DNA of 64,000 bases from Desulfovibrio sp. OH1186_COT-070 (GTDB taxonomy: Bacteria > Desulfobacterota > Desulfovibrionia > Desulfovibrionales > Desulfovibrionaceae), in contig NZ_RQYH01000006.1 in assembly GCF_003860215.1 (NCBI RefSeq), forward strand, positions 1 to 64,000, read 5' to 3'. A program made the translations under genes and the position numbers. Shown here piece by piece: positions 41,669-49,999 of the stretch; positions within the stretch are counted from its first letter, which is position 1, and each line of letters begins with the position of its first letter. The notes under the pieces were generated by a model that did not search any database, had not been told where the DNA came from, and worked only from the letters and a program-made list of their open reading frames with translations.

Positions 41669-42088
41669 CCCCGCCAAACGCGCGGAGCCAAAACGCAGAC
41701 AGGCATTTTTGCAGATTGTTCGCGGCAAAAGTGCCGGAGCCGTATGCCCGTGCGCCGGGCAAAAGAAGCCCGCGCGGAAAAAATTTTTTCCGGAAATCTC
41801 CATGAATTTATTGGGCAAAGCCTTTTTCATGACGAGCGGACTCCAAATTTTCTCCCCGGCCTTCTTTGCTTTTTTGCGGAGTTTTGGTTATCAACGGAAG
41901 ACGGGGCGGCTTGACTTTTTTGCGGGCATGCCCAACTCCTTGTCAGGAGTATTTTCCGGCTTTGCCCATGTCGGGCAGCTTCGGACGTGTGCAACAGGAA
42001 CCCCCCTGACTGCTTTCGCAGCACCGCGAAAACGGCGGGACGCAGATGAACCCAAAATCCAGAGGCTTTTTGCCACGGGGGATACGGC
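41669..42088. other. 420-bp intergenic region before the cytochrome b gene
   Basis: No convincing gene was found. It contains an 18-bp perfect palindrome of A and T runs (41775-41792), the weak promoter pair at 41866-41893, a GGGCATGCCC palindrome downstream of TTGACT near 41930, and GGGGGA before the ATG at 42089. A 127-codon open frame at 41709-42092 lacks a ribosome site and any family likeness. The leader of the redox pair may be long. Confidence 0.5.
41866..41893 (+). promoter_or_regulatory. Weak promoter candidate for the redox pair
   Basis: TTGCTT (41866-41871) and TTATCA (41888-41893) are spaced by 16 bp. It is the best pair seen in this intergenic region, about 190 nt before the cytochrome b gene. 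Confidence 0.3.
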
Positions 42089-43024
42089 ATGACCACATTG
42101 TTTTATGTTCTTGGCTATGCGGCGGTAGCCGGCTTTTTTTGCATGGCTTTTCTGAAAATCAGGGCCTATGTCCAGTCCAGCCCCCTGCATGTGCGCTGGG
42201 AACTGTACCCCGTGCCTCACGAAGGCGTGAAAACCGTCTACGGCGGCAGCTTCATGGAAGAGAAGGACTGGTGGACCAAACCCCGCCATGTGGATCACTG
42301 GGGAGGCATCAAGGCTCTTCTGACGGAAGTGCTTTTCCTGCACGCCACGTTCAAGCACAACTTCAAGCTCTGGCAAAGCTCCTACCCGTTCCATTTTGGC
42401 CTCTATATGCTCATGGGCGGCACCATCATCGTGATTTGTGCCGTATTCGCGCAGTTTCTGGGCCTTGACCCCAACGGCGGGTTCATGACCTTCATCAGCA
42501 ACCTGATCAGCGCCTGTGCTCTCGTGGGCTCGCTGTGCATGATTGCCGGCGGGCTCTGCCTCATCCATCGCCGCCGCGTTGACGCAGGCCTCTTGCGCTA
42601 CACAACCCCCGAACACTACTTCAACCTGCTGGTTTTCGTTGTCTTCGGCATTCTCGGCCTGATTGCCTGGGCGACGGCCCCCTCCTACTTTCACTTGGCC
42701 CGTACCTTTATCTACAACCTTTTCACGCTGACGTTCACCCCACTGCCCAATACATTCTTCACCCTGCATCTCTTGGTGGGCTTTTTCCTGCTCATCTGGA
42801 TCCCCATGACGCACATGGGACACCTGTTCATGAAGTTCTTTACCTACCACGACATCCGCTGGGGTGACGAACCCACCACCTACAGCGAAGGCAACAAGCA
42901 GAAAATCGTGGATGCTCTCAAGCATACCGTAACTTGGTCGGCCAGGCACATTACCCCTGACGGCAAGTCCAAGAGTTGGATTGACGTGGCTACCAGCAAT
43001 CCCGCAGCCCCCAAAGACAATTAG
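42089..43024 (+). CDS. Membrane cytochrome b subunit, DsrM/TmcC/HmeC-like
   Basis: A 311-residue integral membrane protein of the NarI/HdrE-like di-haem cytochrome b type. About six hydrophobic segments are visible, the first at residues 3-22. Histidines suitable as haem b ligands lie in LFLHATFKHNFKLW, YPFHFGLYMLM, FTLHLLVGFFLLIW and MTHMGHLFMKFF. It is expected to oxidise or reduce menaquinol and pass electrons to the HdrD-like subunit encoded 12 nt downstream. Related subunits occur in Dsr, Tmc, Hmc and Hme complexes of sulfate reducers. No periplasmic cytochrome c gene is adjacent, so I do not assign it to one complex. Confidence 0.82.
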   Translation: MTTLFYVLGYAAVAGFFCMAFLKIRAYVQSSPLHVRWELYPVPHEGVKTVYGGSFMEEKDWWTKPRHVDHWGGIKALLTEVLFLHATFKHNFKLWQSSYPFHFGLYMLMGGTIIVICAVFAQFLGLDPNGGFMTFISNLISACALVGSLCMIAGGLCLIHRRRVDAGLLRYTTPEHYFNLLVFVVFGILGLIAWATAPSYFHLARTFIYNLFTLTFTPLPNTFFTLHLLVGFFLLIWIPMTHMGHLFMKFFTYHDIRWGDEPTTYSEGNKQKIVDALKHTVTWSARHITPDGKSKSWIDVATSNPAAPKDN

Positions 43025-43036
43025 GGAGAGTTTGAC

Positions 43037-44635
43037 ATGAAAGATACCTTGCAACTGAAAGACGTTTCCACTGCCGAAGGGCAGATGGTACATATAGACC
43101 TCAAGGATATTCCCACCCTGCCGCTGGACGTGGCGACCATGCCTTGGAAACCTTTCACGGAAGACCAGAAGGCCAACGTGGCCTGTATTCTGGACGAAGT
43201 TTCCGTCCTGAATATTCCCAAGCCCAAAAACAGGGAAGAAGAAGAGGAACTGGTCAACAAGTTCCTGACGGGTATGCGCAAGCTTTTCAGCAAGGAGAAC
43301 AACTGGCCCTTCCTGCCCATGCTGGAAACCAGCATGGACTATTGCGCCCAGTGCAACTCCTGTTCCGAGGCCTGCCATCTGTACGAGATGTCCGGCGAGA
43401 ACGAGATGTACCGCCCCAACTTCCGGTCGGAAATCTTTCGCCGCATCTACAAGCAGTATGTGAAAAAAGAGCCTCTGGCCAAGTGGCGTTACGGCGACAT
43501 GGGCCTCAACTGGAAGACCGTGGCGCGCCTGGGCGAGTTGGCTTACCGCTGCAATTTGTGCCGCCGCTGTGCCCAGACCTGCCCCATCGGCGTGGATAAC
43601 GGCCTGCTGGCGCGGGAAATCCGCAAGCTGTTCAGCCAGGAACTGGGCATCTATCCGCGTGAGCTGCACGAAAAAGGCACCATCAACCAGATGGGCTGCG
43701 GGTCATCCACGGGCATGACATCCGATGTTGTGAAAGAAAACGTGGAATTTATCGACGAGGACTACACGGAAATCACCGGCGTGGGCATCCACACGCCCTT
43801 CGACGTGCAGGGAGCCGACATTCTGCTGCTGCACAATGCCGGTGAAATCATGGCCTGGCCGGAAAATATCGCCGCCTTCTCCCTGATCTTCCAGGAAGCT
43901 GGCCTCTCGTGGACGCTGTCGAGCAAGGCCATGGCCTATGACGGTGTGAACTACGGCGTTTTCTATGACGATGCCCAGACAGCGCGCATCGCCCTCCAGC
44001 ACATGATGGCCGCCAAGGAACTTGGGGTGAAAAAAATCGTCATCGGCGAGTGCGGCCACGCCCACAAGGCCCTGACGGTTATTGCCGACCGCCTTATTCC
44101 CTTTGAATATCAGGTGCCGCGCGAAAGCTGCTACGTCACGCTGCACGACATTGTCATGTCCGGCCGCCTCAAGCTGGACCCGTCGCGCAACAACTTCCCC
44201 GTGACCCTGCACGACCCGTGCAACATCGTGCGCCTCATGGGCATTGTGGAACCGCAGCGCGAAATCGTACGCAAAATCGCGCCCCAGTTCCGCGAAATGC
44301 CCTCCCACGGTGTGGACAACTATTGCTGCGGCGGCGGATCCGGATTTGCCATCATGACCCGCAACAATATTGAGGAATGGCGCGGCAATATCTCCGGCCG
44401 CAAAAAGATGCAGCAGATCAGCGAAGCCTTCAAGGACTGCCTCGGCCCGGAAACCCGCAAGTACATCTGTGCGCCGTGCTCCAACTGCAAGGGGCAGATC
44501 CGCGAAATGCTGGAACCCAACGACCTCTACAGCAAGAACAACTTTGCCTACGGAGGCCTTGTGGAACTGATTGTCAACGCCATGACCAACGTCAACCCCG
44601 GCTTCATCAAGTTTGAAGGAGAAGAAGAGGAATAA
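43037..44635 (+). CDS. HdrD-like iron-sulfur protein with CCG domain (DsrK/TmcB/HmeD family)
   Basis: A 532-residue cytoplasmic iron-sulfur protein. Two [4Fe-4S] motifs lie in CAQCNSCSEACH (about residue 108; the last ligand is followed by His rather than Pro) and CNLCRRCAQTCP (about 175). The C-terminal CCG domain has HDPCNIVRLMGIVE, NYCCGGGSGF and CAPCSNCKG, which together can bind the special [4Fe-4S] cluster of heterodisulfide reductase. A first CCG copy is degenerate. Such subunits reduce or oxidise a disulfide/thiol, such as DsrC in the case of DsrK. The sequence differs from true DsrK over long stretches, so the partner is open. Operon with the cytochrome b gene. Confidence 0.82.
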   Translation: MKDTLQLKDVSTAEGQMVHIDLKDIPTLPLDVATMPWKPFTEDQKANVACILDEVSVLNIPKPKNREEEEELVNKFLTGMRKLFSKENNWPFLPMLETSMDYCAQCNSCSEACHLYEMSGENEMYRPNFRSEIFRRIYKQYVKKEPLAKWRYGDMGLNWKTVARLGELAYRCNLCRRCAQTCPIGVDNGLLAREIRKLFSQELGIYPRELHEKGTINQMGCGSSTGMTSDVVKENVEFIDEDYTEITGVGIHTPFDVQGADILLLHNAGEIMAWPENIAAFSLIFQEAGLSWTLSSKAMAYDGVNYGVFYDDAQTARIALQHMMAAKELGVKKIVIGECGHAHKALTVIADRLIPFEYQVPRESCYVTLHDIVMSGRLKLDPSRNNFPVTLHDPCNIVRLMGIVEPQREIVRKIAPQFREMPSHGVDNYCCGGGSGFAIMTRNNIEEWRGNISGRKKMQQISEAFKDCLGPETRKYICAPCSNCKGQIREMLEPNDLYSKNNFAYGGLVELIVNAMTNVNPGFIKFEGEEEE

Positions 44636-44658
44636 ACGTTCCCTCCGCTTCTTTTCCT

Positions 44659-44682
44659 GTCGGCACGGCATGCCGTGCCGAC
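44659..44682. repeat. Perfect 24-bp palindrome after the HdrD-like gene
   Basis: The 24 bases read identically on both strands, with core CGGCACGGCATGCCGTGCCG at 44661-44680. It starts 23 nt after the stop codon and is immediately followed by another long hairpin. Confidence 0.6.
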
Positions 44683-44683
44683 C

Positions 44684-44720
44684 CCCTGCCCGCACGGCGT
44701 ACCCCGCCGTGCGGGCAGGG
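44684..44720 (+). terminator. Strong hairpin terminator of the redox pair
   Basis: A perfect 16-bp stem, 44684-44699 with 44705-44720, with a 5-nt loop. It is followed by ATGTTTGTGG, a weak T-rich tail. With the palindrome just before it, it probably ends the cytochrome b/HdrD-like transcript before gmhB. Confidence 0.6.
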
Positions 44721-44837
44721 ATGTTTGTGGCGTTTGTCGCTGCAAAAATATTTCCGGCATGGGCCGCCGGTACCACCCACACCTTCTGACACAGAGTTGC
44801 CCGGCAGGCACCCTCCAACGACCCTGGAGCCAAAAAC

Positions 44838-45431
44838 ATGAAGCGAGCCATTTTTCTGGATCGTGACGGGACCCTGAACAAGGATAGTGGCTATGTGCAC
44901 CGCAAGGAAGACTGGATATGGCTGCCCGGCGTACTTCAGGCGCTCCGGCGTTTCCGTGCCGCCGGTTATCTGCTTGTGGTGGTCAGCAACCAATCCGGAC
45001 TGGCGCGGGGCATGTTCACGCAGGAGGATCTCGCAACGCTGGAGGCCTGGGTCACCACGCAGATGGAAGAAAAAAATGTGGGTATTGACGCCTGGTACTA
45101 TTGCCCCCACCTGCCGGAAATCACCGGCCCGTGCTCCTGCCGCAAGCCGGAGCCAGGGCTTTTGCTGCACGCAGCCCGTGATCTGGACATAGATCTCGCC
45201 CGCTCGTGGATGGTGGGCGACAGCCTGCGGGATGTGCAAGCAGGGCTTGCGGCGGGCTGCCAATGTGTGCTGGTGGGCCCCACAGGACGGGAGAAGGCAC
45301 CGTCCCTGCCCGCAGGCGTGGTCGTCGCCGCGCATCTGCCTGCGGCAGAGGCCCACATTCTTGGCCCGGAACTGCACCGGATGCGCGTTGTGCGGCAAGC
45401 GCGAACGCAGGCAGAAGACAGCAACTCCTGA
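44838..45431 (+). CDS. gmhB: D-glycero-beta-D-manno-heptose-1,7-bisphosphate 7-phosphatase
   Basis: A 197-residue HAD-superfamily phosphatase of the GmhB/HisB-N type for ADP-heptose synthesis (lipopolysaccharide core). The nucleophile motif is FLDRDGTLN, followed by VVSNQSGLARG. The zinc-binding loop carries Cys and His residues in YYCPHLPEITGPCSCRKPEPG. The acidic motif is WMVGDSLRDVQAG. The zinc loop distinguishes it from other HAD enzymes. The stop is 27 nt from the convergent fliM gene. Confidence 0.93.
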   Translation: MKRAIFLDRDGTLNKDSGYVHRKEDWIWLPGVLQALRRFRAAGYLLVVVSNQSGLARGMFTQEDLATLEAWVTTQMEEKNVGIDAWYYCPHLPEITGPCSCRKPEPGLLLHAARDLDIDLARSWMVGDSLRDVQAGLAAGCQCVLVGPTGREKAPSLPAGVVVAAHLPAAEAHILGPELHRMRVVRQARTQAEDSNS

Positions 45432-45458
45432 ACAGAAAATCGGCCTGCGCCGCCAGCC

Positions 45459-46439
45459 TCAAGTGTGCTGCGGCTCGTTTTCCTTGATGATCTGAAAGGC
45501 CTTCATGGCTTTCACCGTGCCCGCGATGCCGTGGTATTTCTCCACGCCCGCCACGGAGCAGGTAAGCAGATCGTCCTCATCGGTATCCAGCACAAGCACG
45601 TCCCCCACCTGCATGCGCAGCAACTGATTGCCGGTGATGGTGGTGCTGCCGAAATGCACCTTGAGTTCTACGGGCGTTTCCAGAAGGCGTTCCTGCAAGC
45701 GGGACACCCAGGCGTGGTCCACTTCCAGGCGTTCCGTCTGAAAGCTGGCGTGCAGCTTGGAGCGGATGGGCTCAATGGTGGCGTAGGGCAGGCAAACGAT
45801 CATGGATCCCAGGGACGTATCCAGTTCCACCTCAAAGGTGATGACCACCACCACATCGCTGGGCGGCACAATGGCCGCAAACTGGGGGTTGATCTCGCTG
45901 CGGACCAGTTCCAGCTTGACATCGTGCACGGGACGCCAGGATTCCTCCATGTTTTCCAGAGAGATCTTGACGATCTTGTCCACAACCGCCTGCTCGATGC
46001 GGGTAAATTCGCGTCCCTCCACCTTGGGCTGGGAACCGGCCCCGCCAAAAACATTTTCCACCAGGGCAAAGACCAGACGTGAGTCCACCACCATGATGGC
46101 ATTGCCGCGCAAGGGGTCCATCTTGAAAATATTGATGGACGTGGGCACGGGCAGCGAGCGCATGAACTCGCCGAACTTGGTCATGTCGATGGAAATGGGG
46201 TTCAACTCCACCCGTTTGCGTATGGCGTTGGACAAGGCGTTGGTACACAGGCGCGCAAAACGGTCGTTGACGATTTCCAGCACGGGCATACGCCCACGGA
46301 TGATTCGGTCCTGATTGGCCAGATCAAAACTGACAATGCCGGAATCGTCCCCCGAAGAGTCGGACTCGTGTTCGATTTCTCCGCCGGAGAGCCCCCGCAG
46401 CAGGGCATCCACTTCATCTTGCGCCAAAACCTTGTTCAT
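45459..46439 (-). CDS. fliM: Flagellar motor switch protein FliM
   Basis: A 326-residue C-ring protein. The N-terminal CheY-P-binding motif is LAQDEVDALLRGLSGGE. The CheC-like middle domain has FDLANQDRIIRGRMPVLEIVNDRFARL, and DSRLVFALVENVFGG and EFTRIEQAVVDKI follow. The C-terminal SpoA (FliN-like) domain is about 245-320 (MQVGDVLVLDTDEDD). AAGGAAG precedes the ATG at 46439. It is monocistronic here, separate from the fliLNOPQ operon about 7 kb away. Confidence 0.97.
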   Translation of the reverse strand: MNKVLAQDEVDALLRGLSGGEIEHESDSSGDDSGIVSFDLANQDRIIRGRMPVLEIVNDRFARLCTNALSNAIRKRVELNPISIDMTKFGEFMRSLPVPTSINIFKMDPLRGNAIMVVDSRLVFALVENVFGGAGSQPKVEGREFTRIEQAVVDKIVKISLENMEESWRPVHDVKLELVRSEINPQFAAIVPPSDVVVVITFEVELDTSLGSMIVCLPYATIEPIRSKLHASFQTERLEVDHAWVSRLQERLLETPVELKVHFGSTTITGNQLLRMQVGDVLVLDTDEDDLLTCSVAGVEKYHGIAGTVKAMKAFQIIKENEPQHT

Positions 46440-46666
46440 CGGGACTTCCTTTCCGTTGCAGCAGCACAGCACGCATCATGGCTTCCGAACAAATCTTGCA
46501 AGAAAAAGGCCATTCCGGCAAGCCGTGTCCGCTCTCCATCCCGAAAAAATTTTCTTCACTCCCTGCCCGACAATGCGCCTTTGCCTTCCCCGCCAACGCG
46601 GCCTGTGCCCAAAGCGGCTTTGCGCCCGCCCCTTGCCAACAGCGCAGGCTTCAGGCAGTTTGGGGC

Positions 46667-48316
46667 ATGCGCATCCGCCTTTTTCCCGCCCTGCCGCAGG
46701 CCGCTCAAGCCCCTCGCCCCACGGATGCAGAAAATTCGGCAGCCCCGCAGGAGACCGTCTGCATCACAGCCCGTCCGGGCGTCAACCTTTCCCGCGCCAT
46801 CTGGCTCTCCGGGCAGGTGGAGCCTCTGCCCCTGTGCGCAGGCCTGGGGCAGTGCGGCCGATGCCGTGTGCGCTTTGTGGATGTCGCGCCCCTGCCGCTG
46901 GCCGGGGAAGAAGCAATTTTCTCCCCGGAAGAGCTGGCCCACGGCTGGCGGCTGGCCTGCCGTCGTCAAATCCCTGACGGAAAAAGTACGCTTGACCTGG
47001 AGCTGCCGCCCCAAAACCTGCCCTGTCCGGCACGCGCCCCCGCTCCTTCCGGTCTTTCAGAACACTCGTGCAGCCCGGCGGCTCCTGCACTGGCTCTGGC
47101 CGTGGATCTGGGCACCACCACCGTCTATTGGCGGGCACTGGCCAACGGCACGCCGGTGGCCGAGGGGGGCTTTCTCAATCCGCAGGCCGGGGCGGGGCCG
47201 GATGTCATGTCCCGTCTGGCCGAAGCCCGCGCAGGGCAAGCCCCTCTGCTGGCCCAACTGGTGCGGCGTTCCCTGCGCGCTGTGGTGCAAAGCCTTGCCA
47301 CGCGGGGCACGGTCACGCGCCTGTGCGTGGCGGGCAATACGGCCATGACCGACATTCTTCTGGAAAAGCCCCTGCACGGCCTGTGCGCCGCTCCCTATGC
47401 CCTGAGCCACACGGGCAATATGCTGGCCGAACTGGAAGATCTGCCCCCTGTCTACATTCCTCCCCTGCCCGCCCCCTTTGTGGGCGCGGACGTGAGCGCC
47501 GGACTGGCCGCCCTGTTGGAAAAAAATACCCCCCAGCCCTTTGTGTTGGCGGATCTGGGCACCAACGGCGAACTGGCGCTGGTGGCCGGGACAAAAAACG
47601 TGTGGCTGACCAGCGTGCCTCTGGGACCGGCTCTGGAGGGCATCGGCCCGCAGTGCGGGCAATTGGCGGGCCCCGGCGTTGTCACAAGTTTTTGTCTGAC
47701 CCCCGCCGGGCTGACCCCGCGCTTCTGGGAGCAGAGTTTTTCCGCTGGCGAAAGCGCGGCTCCCGCGCCGCAGGCGCGCGGCATCAGCGCCACGGGGTAT
47801 CTGTCACTGCTGGCCATCCTTTTGCGTCTCCAGGTCCTGGACAGGGAGGGGCATTTTGTGCCCGATCCGCCCATGCCGTTGGGACGCAGACTCGCTGCTG
47901 CTCTGGAACACCACCCCGGGGGCCTGTGTCTGCGTCTGCCGCACGGCCTGTGGCTTGCCGCCTCCGATGTGGAAGAACTGCTCAAGGTCCGGGCGGTCTT
48001 CGCCCTGGCTCTGGAAAAACTGCTCGCTGCCGCAAACCTTGCGCCGGAGCATCTGGTCACTCTCTGCCTGGCGGGCGCGCTGGGGCGCCATGCGCACCCC
48101 GACGATCTGGCACGCCTCGGCTTTGTGCCCGGTACGGCTGCCGGAAAAATCAGGGCTGTGGGCAATACATCTCTGGACGGAGCGGCCCTGCTGCTCCAGA
48201 AGCCGGAAAAGGCCGCGGAACTGGCAACGCTGTGCGCCAAAGCGCAGGTGCTTTCCCTGACAGACGAAGCGGATTTTGAACACAATTACCTGCGCTGCAT
48301 GCGCTTCGGAACCTGA
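46667..48316 (+). CDS. ASKHA-domain [2Fe-2S] protein (RACE/RamA-like, DUF4445)
   Basis: A protein of about 549 residues. A plant-type [2Fe-2S] ferredoxin domain has C-x5-C-x2-C in CAGLGQCGRC and the last Cys in RLACRRQI. An ASKHA ATPase-type domain follows: LAVDLGTTTVYW, CVAGNTAMTDILL, LADLGTNGELALV, GGxxG-like GPALEGIGPQCG and LAGALGRHAHPD. Related proteins use ATP to reactivate corrinoid proteins (RamA, RACE). No corrinoid methyltransferase gene is next to it, though a B12-dependent reductase gene lies 1.7 kb downstream. The start is uncertain: ATG 46478 would add 63 residues of low-complexity sequence, and neither start has a good ribosome site. The stop is 2 nt before the next ATG. Confidence 0.8.
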   Translation: MRIRLFPALPQAAQAPRPTDAENSAAPQETVCITARPGVNLSRAIWLSGQVEPLPLCAGLGQCGRCRVRFVDVAPLPLAGEEAIFSPEELAHGWRLACRRQIPDGKSTLDLELPPQNLPCPARAPAPSGLSEHSCSPAAPALALAVDLGTTTVYWRALANGTPVAEGGFLNPQAGAGPDVMSRLAEARAGQAPLLAQLVRRSLRAVVQSLATRGTVTRLCVAGNTAMTDILLEKPLHGLCAAPYALSHTGNMLAELEDLPPVYIPPLPAPFVGADVSAGLAALLEKNTPQPFVLADLGTNGELALVAGTKNVWLTSVPLGPALEGIGPQCGQLAGPGVVTSFCLTPAGLTPRFWEQSFSAGESAAPAPQARGISATGYLSLLAILLRLQVLDREGHFVPDPPMPLGRRLAAALEHHPGGLCLRLPHGLWLAASDVEELLKVRAVFALALEKLLAAANLAPEHLVTLCLAGALGRHAHPDDLARLGFVPGTAAGKIRAVGNTSLDGAALLLQKPEKAAELATLCAKAQVLSLTDEADFEHNYLRCMRFGT

Positions 48317-48318
48317 CT

Positions 48319-49905
48319 ATGCTGCCACACAAGCCGCACAACCCCAAAAGCGCGAACAGCGTACGGCAGGCCCCGCAAAAACCGCGCCCCGGCATGGCAA
48401 AAATACACGAAGGGGGGAAGCGCTGGCCGCAGCCAATCCCCCTGTTCGCGGCCCTGCCCCGCGAGGGCGCAGAACTGCTGGACGGCCTGTCCGAAGCCCT
48501 CCACCACGTCCGACCTCTCAGCGCGGCGCACAGGCGCTCCCTGCCGGAAGACATTGCCCGCCTCTCCCGCCTGCTGACCACCGAGAGGGCGGGGCTGGCA
48601 CGTTCCTACTGGACGTCTCCGGCGGCTATCAGCGCCTATCTTTACTACTTTCTGCCCTGGAACCTCCTGCGTCTCACGCGCCTGCTGTCCGCCCTGCCCC
48701 TGCCCGATCCGACCCGCATTGCGGCCCACGCCGGGGGGCAAAGCACAGGCCAGGCCGCAACTGCTGGCAACGAAGCCCTTCTGCTGGATGTGGGATCCGG
48801 GCCATTGACTCTGCCCCTGGCCCTCTGGCTGGCTTACCCCCGATGGCGCTCCGCTCCCATCCGCGTGCTGGCCGTGGATCTTGCACCCCAACCGCTGGAA
48901 CTGGGCAAAAGCCTGCTGGAAACTCTGGGCAAGATGAGCGGACATCCCGTATGGCAGGTGCACACAGCCCGCGCCCCTCTGGAACAGGCGGCACGTATGG
49001 CAACGCGCCTGCCCGGACTCTCCGGCGCACGTCCCTGGCTGGTGAGCGCCGTCAACGTGCTCAACGAACTGCGCTCCGGCAAGCGCGGCGCACACAGGGA
49101 GCAGACGGAAGAAGGGGAAATCTCCAACGGTTGCCGCGAGGAAAAACTGTCCGGCTTTCTGGCATCTCTCGCGCCCCTCGCGCAGGGCAGAGAATCGCAG
49201 GCACCAGCCCTGCTTTTTGTGGAACCGGGCACACGGCTGGGCGGAACAACCGTCATGCACATGCGGCGTCTGGCCCTGGAGGCGGGCTGGAACGTCCTCT
49301 CCCCCTGCCCTCATGGCGAAGGCTGCCCGCTTCTGGAAAACGCGCACAGCCGCACATGGTGCCACTTTACCTTCAGCAGCGCGGGCGCGCCGCCATGGCT
49401 GGAAAAACTCTCCACGGACGCGGGCCTGGAAAAAAATGCCCTGAGCCTTGCGCCCCTGCTCCTGGGCCGCCAGCCGGGCGCACACGACAGGACGAAAAAA
49501 AGTCCCGCAAGGGAGCGGCACGGCTCTGTGGCCGGGGAAACGGCGCGGGTGATTTCCGCCGCCTTTGCCGTGCCCGGCCTGCCGGGACGCGCGCGCTACG
49601 CCTGCTCCGGGCAGGGGCTGCTGCTGCTGGAAAATGCCGGAACCCTGGCCTCCGGCGACCTGCTGGACGTACGCATACAGCCCGGACGGGACCGCAAAAG
49701 CGGAGCGCGCACGGCAGGGCCTGTCCGCATAGAAAAACAGCCGGGCCGCAAGGCCGCCCCGCAGCCTGCCGGGCTTGCCGCCGCAGAAACTTCCGGAGAA
49801 AGAGGGCAGGCGCGCGCGCAAAAAAGTGCCGCCTTGCAGCGGCAAAAAAAACCGGTCGGCAAAAAACCCCCGCAGCACCGGCTTCCGGGGGAAAAAGGAA
49901 AATAG
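48319..49905 (+). CDS. Rsm22-like SAM-dependent methyltransferase
   Basis: A 528-residue protein of the Rsm22 family, known from mitochondrial small-subunit ribosome assembly and present in some bacteria. The SAM fold is LLLDVGSGPLTLPLALWLA with VLAVDLAPQPLELG behind it. SAVNVLNEL matches the family core. The cysteines in SPCPHGEGCPLL and RTWCHFTF form the likely metal-binding set of the family. The C-terminal about 100 residues are basic and low-complexity (GRKAAPQPAG, QRQKKPVGKKPPQ), suited to RNA binding. It starts 2 nt after the ASKHA gene, so the two are co-translated. The methylation target is unknown. Confidence 0.78.
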   Translation: MLPHKPHNPKSANSVRQAPQKPRPGMAKIHEGGKRWPQPIPLFAALPREGAELLDGLSEALHHVRPLSAAHRRSLPEDIARLSRLLTTERAGLARSYWTSPAAISAYLYYFLPWNLLRLTRLLSALPLPDPTRIAAHAGGQSTGQAATAGNEALLLDVGSGPLTLPLALWLAYPRWRSAPIRVLAVDLAPQPLELGKSLLETLGKMSGHPVWQVHTARAPLEQAARMATRLPGLSGARPWLVSAVNVLNELRSGKRGAHREQTEEGEISNGCREEKLSGFLASLAPLAQGRESQAPALLFVEPGTRLGGTTVMHMRRLALEAGWNVLSPCPHGEGCPLLENAHSRTWCHFTFSSAGAPPWLEKLSTDAGLEKNALSLAPLLLGRQPGAHDRTKKSPARERHGSVAGETARVISAAFAVPGLPGRARYACSGQGLLLLENAGTLASGDLLDVRIQPGRDRKSGARTAGPVRIEKQPGRKAAPQPAGLAAAETSGERGQARAQKSAALQRQKKPVGKKPPQHRLPGEKGK

Positions 49906-49999
49906 GGGGGCTTTTCTTTGCCCCCATTCCGTGTATAGTGCGGACTTCCCGTTCACAAGCGGCCCTTATGCTGCCGCGCCAACCGCAACAAGGTGCTCC

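Noticed and set aside
41709-42092. 127-codon open frame before the cytochrome b gene
   Set aside because: No ribosome site, no family likeness and mixed codon use; more likely leader DNA.
42089-44635. Assignment as dsrMK
   Set aside because: Gene order and general design fit, but the iron-sulfur protein differs from DsrK over long stretches and dsrJOP do not follow.
46478-46666. 63-residue N-terminal extension of the ASKHA protein
   Set aside because: Low-complexity Ala/Pro/Arg sequence lying in the fliM upstream region, without a ribosome site; the ferredoxin domain begins after 46667. It cannot be fully excluded.
49906-49999. Riboswitch or NrdR-type control region before nrdJ
   Set aside because: Only a short GGGGGGC/GCCCCC hairpin and an isolated TATAGT were seen; no cobalamin-riboswitch core or paired NrdR boxes could be recognised.
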